Below, piece after piece: positions 59,035-64,000 of a DNA stretch of 64,000 nt. Source of the DNA: Desulfamplus sp. (GTDB taxonomy: Bacteria > Desulfobacterota > Desulfobacteria > Desulfobacterales > Desulfobacteraceae); NCBI GenBank assembly GCA_015232555.1, contig JADFZJ010000009.1:1-64000 (forward strand). The letters are read 5' to 3'. The translations under genes and the position numbers were made by a program. The notes under the pieces are model-generated. The model made no database searches. It saw only the letters and a program-made list of their open reading frames with translations, and had not been told where the DNA came from. Position 1 is the first letter of the stretch; each line of letters opens with the position of its first letter.

Positions 59035-59919
59035 TCATAATTCTGTTATGTCTCTGTCAATATCTCTATGAATAATGCCAGCTTTAATACCCATGTTGTT
59101 AAAATGTTCAAATATTTTTCTTGCTATGGCAACGCTTCTATGTCTTCCACCTGTACAACCAACGGCAATAGTTAGATAGGCTTTCCCTTCTTTTTGATAA
59201 AGCGGGAACAGATAATCAAGAAGATCAAGATATTTATTAAGAAAAACACTTGTCTCGTTTAATGCAAGTACAAAGTTTTTAACATCATCTGATTCACCGT
59301 CTTGATTTTTCAATGATGGTACAAAAAACGGATTGGCAAGAAATCTCATATCAATAACAAGATCAGCATCTGGCGGAATTCCATACTTAAATCCAAATGA
59401 CATTATGTTTGTTTTCATTGAGACATGTTTTTTAGAATCTTTACCTGATGCAATTGAGATAATCTCTGCTTTAAGCCTGTGAGGATTGTATGTAGATGTG
59501 TCAATAACTATCTCTGAACTGTTTTTTATTGAGAACATCTCTTTTTTTTCTGCATTTATGCTCTCTGTTAAACTTGCATCATGGGACATTGGATGATGCC
59601 GCCGCGTCTGGCTGAATCTTTTAATCAAGGTGCTTTCGTCAGCATCAAGAAAAATTGTTATGGGATTAAACCCCCGCTCTCTTAATGCTTCAATAGTCAC
59701 AGCATATTGAGTTAAAAACTCTTTTTCTCTCATATCCATTACAAAAGCAAACCCCTTGATTTTAGGGTCATTTTTCAGAGGAAGATCAAGAAATTTCGGT
59801 AACAGAGCCATAGGCATATTATCTACACAGTAAAAAGCTGCATCTTCAAATGCTGCCATTGCAGTTGTTTTTCCTGAGCCTGAGATTCCTGTAATGATAA
59901 ATATCTTCTGATGTTTCAT
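59035..59919 (-). CDS. rapZ: RNase adapter protein RapZ
   Basis: A 294-residue P-loop protein. Walker A is GISGSGKTTA, followed by FYCVDNMPMALLP, FLDADESTLIKRFSQTRRHHP and, near the end, AVGCTGGRHRSVAIA. In E. coli RapZ directs RNase E to the GlmZ small RNA and so controls GlmS; in other bacteria the target is not known. It belongs to the rpoN-ptsN block. A 15-residue insertion near 155 (SIASGKDSKKHVSMK) is unusual. Confidence 0.94.
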   Translation of the reverse strand: MKHQKIFIITGISGSGKTTAMAAFEDAAFYCVDNMPMALLPKFLDLPLKNDPKIKGFAFVMDMREKEFLTQYAVTIEALRERGFNPITIFLDADESTLIKRFSQTRRHHPMSHDASLTESINAEKKEMFSIKNSSEIVIDTSTYNPHRLKAEIISIASGKDSKKHVSMKTNIMSFGFKYGIPPDADLVIDMRFLANPFFVPSLKNQDGESDDVKNFVLALNETSVFLNKYLDLLDYLFPLYQKEGKAYLTIAVGCTGGRHRSVAIARKIFEHFNNMGIKAGIIHRDIDRDITEL

Positions 59920-60003
59920 TATCTTATTATCCGCTAAAAGTATTCACCCTTATGAAAACATCCTTATCGACTAAAAATACTCATGCACACAACTATTTAT
60001 CCC

Positions 60004-60462
60004 CTAAAAATCTTCATCCACAGAGTTGATAATCTGCTCAATCTCTTCGGCAGATTCTGCTTTCATAAGATTATCTTTAAAATGACTCTGTTTAAGCAGT
60101 CTTGAAATTTGGGCAAGCACACTCAGATGAATGCCTGTAGAGTTGGCAGGAGTTATAAGAAGAAAAAAAATATGAACGGGTCGGTTGTCTAAGGAGTCAA
60201 ATTCAACCCCTTCACGGCTTAATCCAAAACCAACAACTATGGAGCTGATTCCGTCAAGTTTGCCATGTGGTATGGCAATACCTCCGCCAATACCTGTGCT
60301 GCCAAGCTGTTCACGCTCAAGCAGAACCCTGACAATATCTTTTGTTTCTGTTCCAGTTCTTGTTGTTATCGCTCCTGCAAGCTCTTCAAGAACCCCTTTT
60401 TTGTTTTTTGCATTTAAATTTGAAATTATTGAATTTCTATCAAGAATATCTGATATTTTCAT
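60004..60462 (-). CDS. ptsN: PTS EIIA-Ntr
   Basis: A 152-residue nitrogen-PTS regulator. The phosphorylated His is in GIGGGIAIPHGKLDG. It signals nitrogen and potassium state rather than moving sugar. It sits in the rpoN cluster between hpf and rapZ, with 124 bp and 84 bp gaps. Confidence 0.95.
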   Translation of the reverse strand: MKISDILDRNSIISNLNAKNKKGVLEELAGAITTRTGTETKDIVRVLLEREQLGSTGIGGGIAIPHGKLDGISSIVVGFGLSREGVEFDSLDNRPVHIFFLLITPANSTGIHLSVLAQISRLLKQSHFKDNLMKAESAEEIEQIINSVDEDF

Positions 60463-60586
60463 TAATATTATTACCTTGTTACCTTAGACTCTGGTAGTTC
60501 AGGGGCAATACACTCTATTTTATATGTATCGTATAAGTGTCACCCCTGAGAGTTTTTTGCAATCACTTAGATTTGATTAATCTCAA

Positions 60587-61126
60587 TTATTGAGGCTGAA
60601 TCAATCCTAAATTGCCGTCACTGCGTCTGTAAAGAACATTGAGCCGTTCAGTTCTTGAATTGTTGAAAACAAAAAAGTTCTCTTTACCTGAATTGAGTTC
60701 TGCAACTGCATCATCAACATCCATTGGTTTATAGTTTAGAGTTTCCTCTACTATATCATAGGATTTTTTTTTTTCAGCTTCTAATTCTAACTCTTCCAGA
60801 TCAATTTCATCGCTTTTAATTGTCTCTTTACTTCCTGACATGTGATTTTTCTGTCGTTCTTTATTTTTTGTAATCTGAGCTTTGACTTTATCCATTAATG
60901 TATCAATAGAGGAATACATATTTTCAGACTCCTCTTTTGCATGGATCTTAACTTTATCACAGATAAGGGTTATTTCAGCAATGTGTCTTATCTTTTCAAC
61001 GGACAGTACAACATTAGCCTCGGCAGGAGTATCCAACATCTTATCAAACCTGTCTAATTTCTTTTGAACATAGGATTTGAGAGCATCGGAAGGATCGATC
61101 TTTTTAAAAGTTACTGAAGTTTGCAT
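60587..61126 (-). CDS. hpf: Ribosome hibernation promoting factor, long form
   Basis: A 179-residue protein. Residues 1-100 form the S30AE domain that occupies the mRNA/tRNA channel of idle ribosomes; after an acidic linker (EIDLEELELEAEKKK), the C-terminal domain (MDVDDAVAELNSGKENFFVF) is the dimer module that forms 100S particles. The length marks the long form. It starts 13 bp after the rpoN stop. Confidence 0.95.
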   Translation of the reverse strand: MQTSVTFKKIDPSDALKSYVQKKLDRFDKMLDTPAEANVVLSVEKIRHIAEITLICDKVKIHAKEESENMYSSIDTLMDKVKAQITKNKERQKNHMSGSKETIKSDEIDLEELELEAEKKKSYDIVEETLNYKPMDVDDAVAELNSGKENFFVFNNSRTERLNVLYRRSDGNLGLIQPQ

Positions 61127-61138
61127 AAAAGCCCCCTT

Positions 61139-62575
61139 TCAAAATTGTTTGCGTTTACCTGACGGTAGAATATGGAGCATTTCCCGATATTTTGCGACTG
61201 TTCTTCGGGCAATGTCAATATTTGCCGTTGCCAGCAGTTCTGTTATTTCCTGATCACTCAAGGGATTGGCTGGATCTTCCTGATCAATAAGGGATTTGAT
61301 CTTCTCCTTAACACTTTCAGATGCCATTGAATCGCCATTGGTGCGTTTGATGGAGCTGTTGAAAAAATATTTCAACTCAAAAAGCCCCTGTGGTGTGTAG
61401 GCATATTTATTTGTTGTGACCCTGCTTATGGTGGATTCGTGCATATTTATATCTTCGGCCACATCTTTCAGGATCATTGGTTTTAAATAGGCAACACCTT
61501 TTTCAAAAAATTCCTTCTGGAATTTAATGATACTTTCCATCACAGCGTAGATAGTCTTCTGACGCTGATGAATACTTTTAATCAGCCATGATGCTGACTG
61601 CATTTTATCGTTAAGGTAGTTTTTAGTCTCTTTAGAGATAGCTCGTCCATTGGTGATAGCATCTCTGTAAAGCCTGTTAATCTTGAGTTTTGGTAGTCCG
61701 TCATCATTCATAACAATTTTAAAGTCATCACCATCTTTATAGACATGAATATCAGGAATGATGTAATGGGGTTCGTCTGTGGCAAACTGTCTGCCAGGTT
61801 TTGGTTCTAAATATTTGATGACATTTACTGCGGCAATCACTTTATCGAGTGTTATTTCAAGAGCATTGGCAATTTTTTTGTAGTTTTTGTTCTCAAGATT
61901 CTTCATGTGTGAAGAGATTATCTTTTCAAGAATCGGGTCATTTATCCCAAGCATTTTGATCTGTATAAGAAGGGTCTCTTTAAGGTCTCTTGCACAGACA
62001 CCCGGTGGGTCAAAATTTTGCATGGTTTTAAGAAGTTTTTCAACCTCCTCCTCAGAAAAACCGCCTGTCTGGGCAATCTCTTGAACAGAAGCACAAAGAT
62101 AGCCATCAATATTAAGATTTCCGATAATTAGGCTACCAATCTGCTCCTCCTCTTTTGTTGGTCCATACATAAGAAGCTGCCACTGCAGATGATCTTCAAG
62201 TGTCTCTTTTGAAGTGGTAAAAGCCTCATAATTGGGAGTTTCTTGAGTATCCTTTTCAGTGTGGGTTCTTCCTGTGGAGCTGTATTCATGGATATAGTTT
62301 TCCCAGTCAATATCATTGCCAACCTTCTCTTCAATTCTAACCTCCTTGAGAGAGTCATCATTGATGACATTTTCAAGGTTGTCATTGATTAGCTCCAGCT
62401 CCCCTGGAGTATCTACAAGAACCTCTTCAAGTGCAGGATTTTCTTCCATCTCCTGTTGAATTACACCTGCAAGTTCAAGCCGTGATAGCTGCAGAAGTTT
62501 AATTGCTTGCTGCAATTGTGGTGTCATAACCAATTGCTGGGTCAGTGTCAGATTTTGCTGTAATCCAAGTGTCAT
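61139..62575 (-). CDS. rpoN: RNA polymerase sigma-54 factor
   Basis: A 478-residue alternative sigma factor. Region I is Gln- and Leu-rich (LQQNLTLTQQLVMTPQLQQA); an acidic region II follows; the core-binding and helix-turn-helix domains contain HESTISRVTTNKYAYTPQG; the RpoN box ARRTVAKYRE near the end recognises the -24 element. It depends on AAA+ activators such as the response regulator at 27645-29072. Confidence 0.97.
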   Translation of the reverse strand: MTLGLQQNLTLTQQLVMTPQLQQAIKLLQLSRLELAGVIQQEMEENPALEEVLVDTPGELELINDNLENVINDDSLKEVRIEEKVGNDIDWENYIHEYSSTGRTHTEKDTQETPNYEAFTTSKETLEDHLQWQLLMYGPTKEEEQIGSLIIGNLNIDGYLCASVQEIAQTGGFSEEEVEKLLKTMQNFDPPGVCARDLKETLLIQIKMLGINDPILEKIISSHMKNLENKNYKKIANALEITLDKVIAAVNVIKYLEPKPGRQFATDEPHYIIPDIHVYKDGDDFKIVMNDDGLPKLKINRLYRDAITNGRAISKETKNYLNDKMQSASWLIKSIHQRQKTIYAVMESIIKFQKEFFEKGVAYLKPMILKDVAEDINMHESTISRVTTNKYAYTPQGLFELKYFFNSSIKRTNGDSMASESVKEKIKSLIDQEDPANPLSDQEITELLATANIDIARRTVAKYREMLHILPSGKRKQF

Positions 62576-62708
62576 ATTAATCCAAGTGCCATATCATATT
62601 TTGTTATAATCTATGGTGTTTTATGTGAAAGTCTCTTAACTGACTTTCCGTTTTCGTTGTGTAAGTTATTGCATGGGCGTTATATCAGAAGATAATTAAA
62701 TGCGTTCA

Positions 62709-63431
62709 TCAGAGCCTAAAGTCATTGCCTAAATAGATTTGCCTTGCCAATTTGCTTGATATGATTGCTTCGGGTGTACCAGATTCAACTACTTTTCCCT
62801 GACTCATAATATATGCTGTATTACAAACGCCCAGAGTCTCTCTTACATTGTGATCCGAAATAAGAATTCCAATCCCTTTTTGTGTCAGTTGGCTGATTAT
62901 GCTCTGAATATCAGCCACAGCCAATGGGTCAATTCCTGCAAACGGCTCATCTAAAAGTATGAACAATGGATCTGTTGCGAGCACCCGAGCAATTTCAAGC
63001 CGTCGTCTCTCTCCTCCAGAGAGAACAGTTGCCTTCTGGTCTGCAAGGCTAAGAATACCAAGCTCCTGCATCAGTAAATCAGCCTTGTTGTTGATCTCTC
63101 CCACTCTGTCAGGCAATAACTCTAAAATGGCTGTAATATTCTGTCTCACCGTAAGTTTCCGAAATATTGACGGCTCCTGAGGAAGGTAACCAATACCTCT
63201 TCTTGCCCGCATATACATTGGATAGTCTGTTATTGATTCTTGGTCAAGCAAAACATCGCCTTTATCTGGTTTTATCATTCCAACCGCCATGTAAAATGTG
63301 GTTGTTTTGCCTGCTCCATTTGGACCAAGAAGCCCTGTTACCTGACTTTGATGCACCTCAATATCCACACCATCAACTACTTTTCTGTTTTTATATACTT
63401 TGACAAGATTTTTTAACAGAAGTTTTGACAC
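62709..63431 (-). CDS. lptB: Lipopolysaccharide export ATPase LptB
   Basis: A 240-residue ABC ATPase powering LPS extraction from the inner membrane. Walker A GPNGAGKTT, signature LSGGERRRLEIAR, Walker B LFILLDEPFAG and the H-loop DHNVRET are intact. It starts 4 bp after lptA and precedes rpoN by 133 bp. LptF/G are not in the window. Confidence 0.96.
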   Translation of the reverse strand: MSKLLLKNLVKVYKNRKVVDGVDIEVHQSQVTGLLGPNGAGKTTTFYMAVGMIKPDKGDVLLDQESITDYPMYMRARRGIGYLPQEPSIFRKLTVRQNITAILELLPDRVGEINNKADLLMQELGILSLADQKATVLSGGERRRLEIARVLATDPLFILLDEPFAGIDPLAVADIQSIISQLTQKGIGILISDHNVRETLGVCNTAYIMSQGKVVESGTPEAIISSKLARQIYLGNDFRL

Positions 63432-63434
63432 TTA

Positions 63435-63998
63435 TTATTCCTGCTTGAAATCCTCTTTTGAATTAAAAAGTGCCTCTACCCTTTTCTCTTTTCCACCCTC
63501 AACAATAACCTTGCCTGAATCCTGAAACAGAATAATCGTTTTTCCTGTTATGTAGCTCTCTCCAGTCATAACACGCGGAAAATTAGAGCCTCCCGTAAGA
63601 ACGATTTTCTGATCCGTTGAAGTATAGACAGCTTGATCTGCCGAGGCAGTTCGGTTGGCAGACGATAATTTCACATTGCCTGATGCTGTTAAAGATTTAA
63701 TCTCTTGCTTCATATTTGAAGGATTTGTCTTTTTCTCTTTGTCTGTAAAAAGAATCACTGATATCTTATCAGCTTTAATGACCGAGTCACCTTGTTTTGC
63801 AACAACATTTCCTGAAAATGTTATTATTGATGACTCTTTCTCAGCAAGCATGTTGTCTGATGTTACATGCAGCTTTTTATCCTGATTGGATTGTGATTTT
63901 TCAATATCAGCAGCAGATATTGAAGTTATAAATTGTGATATCAAAAATATAAGTGCTACGGCTGCTATCAAAATATTTTTGTGAAAAAATGTTAACAT
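63435..63998 (-). CDS. lptA: LPS transport periplasmic protein LptA
   Basis: A 187-residue periplasmic bridge protein carrying LPS to the outer membrane. Signal peptide at residues 8-28 (ILIAAVALIFLISQFITSISA) and OstA-type strands LHVTSDNMLAEKESSIITFSG to VYTSTDQKIVLTGG. The ATG used is two bases from the window end; a start further upstream cannot be excluded. Confidence 0.9.
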   Translation of the reverse strand: MLTFFHKNILIAAVALIFLISQFITSISAADIEKSQSNQDKKLHVTSDNMLAEKESSIITFSGNVVAKQGDSVIKADKISVILFTDKEKKTNPSNMKQEIKSLTASGNVKLSSANRTASADQAVYTSTDQKIVLTGGSNFPRVMTGESYITGKTIILFQDSGKVIVEGGKEKRVEALFNSKEDFKQE

Positions 63999-64000
63999 AT

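Noticed and set aside
60490-60580. Hairpin between hpf and ptsN as terminator
   Set aside because: Pairing (CAGGGG / CCCCTG) is short and broken, and the T-run is on the wrong strand for the operon.

Overview
The window looks like the chromosome of a low-G+C anaerobe of the Desulfobacterota (a Desulfobacteraceae-like sulfate reducer). The grounds are the siroheme-dependent haem genes ahbC and ahbD, a DUF39 homocysteine-biosynthesis protein, a PurN variant of the type I associate with this group, and an lptA-lptB-rpoN-hpf-ptsN-rapZ-EIIA-tpiA-secG-tRNA-Leu block. The assignment rests on gene content and protein resemblance only; no marker gene was compared.

Layout. 1-7000: a PD-(D/E)XK-like protein, a DUF29 relic and a MazEF module precede a five-step leucine/isovalerate-type acyl-CoA degradation operon (acyl-CoA dehydrogenase, 3-methylglutaconyl-CoA hydratase-like, acyl-CoA carboxylase beta subunit, HMG-CoA lyase-like), with a HicB-HicA pair inside it. 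7000-16000: a type I restriction-modification locus in the unusual order hsdR ... hsdS ... hsdM, carrying a truncated DUF262 gene, a VapBC pair, a duplicated piece of the hsdS tail and an Ala/Pro-rich repeat protein. 16000-25200: P-type Ca-type ATPase, YdcZ transporter, YejA-like binding protein, EcsC, Nudix and GDPD proteins, and a lipoprotein joining vWA, thrombospondin-type-3 and OmpA domains.

25400-38700: TrpR-like regulator, a GAF-degenerate GGDEF protein, a sigma-54 response regulator, pyrC-pyrB, lepB, DUF39, an M23 peptidase, a DUF697 protein with 16-residue repeats, a PHP phosphoesterase, an SH3 protein and ubiE/menG. 38700-44500: dnaJ, queD, an unpartnered ABC permease, bamD, trxB-trxA and purN. 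44600-48300 is accessory: a 607-residue secreted or anchored protein, an SH3 protein, small unknown genes and a broken small ORF.

48400-57000: a TetR regulator, a lone MoxR ATPase, then a tightly coupled minus-strand operon: ClpX-like AAA+ ATPase, ahbC, hemB, ahbD, ackA, with 1-nt or 4-nt overlaps at three of its four junctions and a 4-bp gap at the other. 57200-64000: tRNA-Leu(GAG), secG, tpiA, a mannose-family EIIA, rapZ, ptsN, hpf, rpoN, lptB, lptA, all on the minus strand. The strongest candidates for something new are the ClpX paralogue coupled to alternative haem synthesis and the cargo-loaded, rearranged restriction locus. No rRNA, CRISPR array, prophage or intact transposase is seen.
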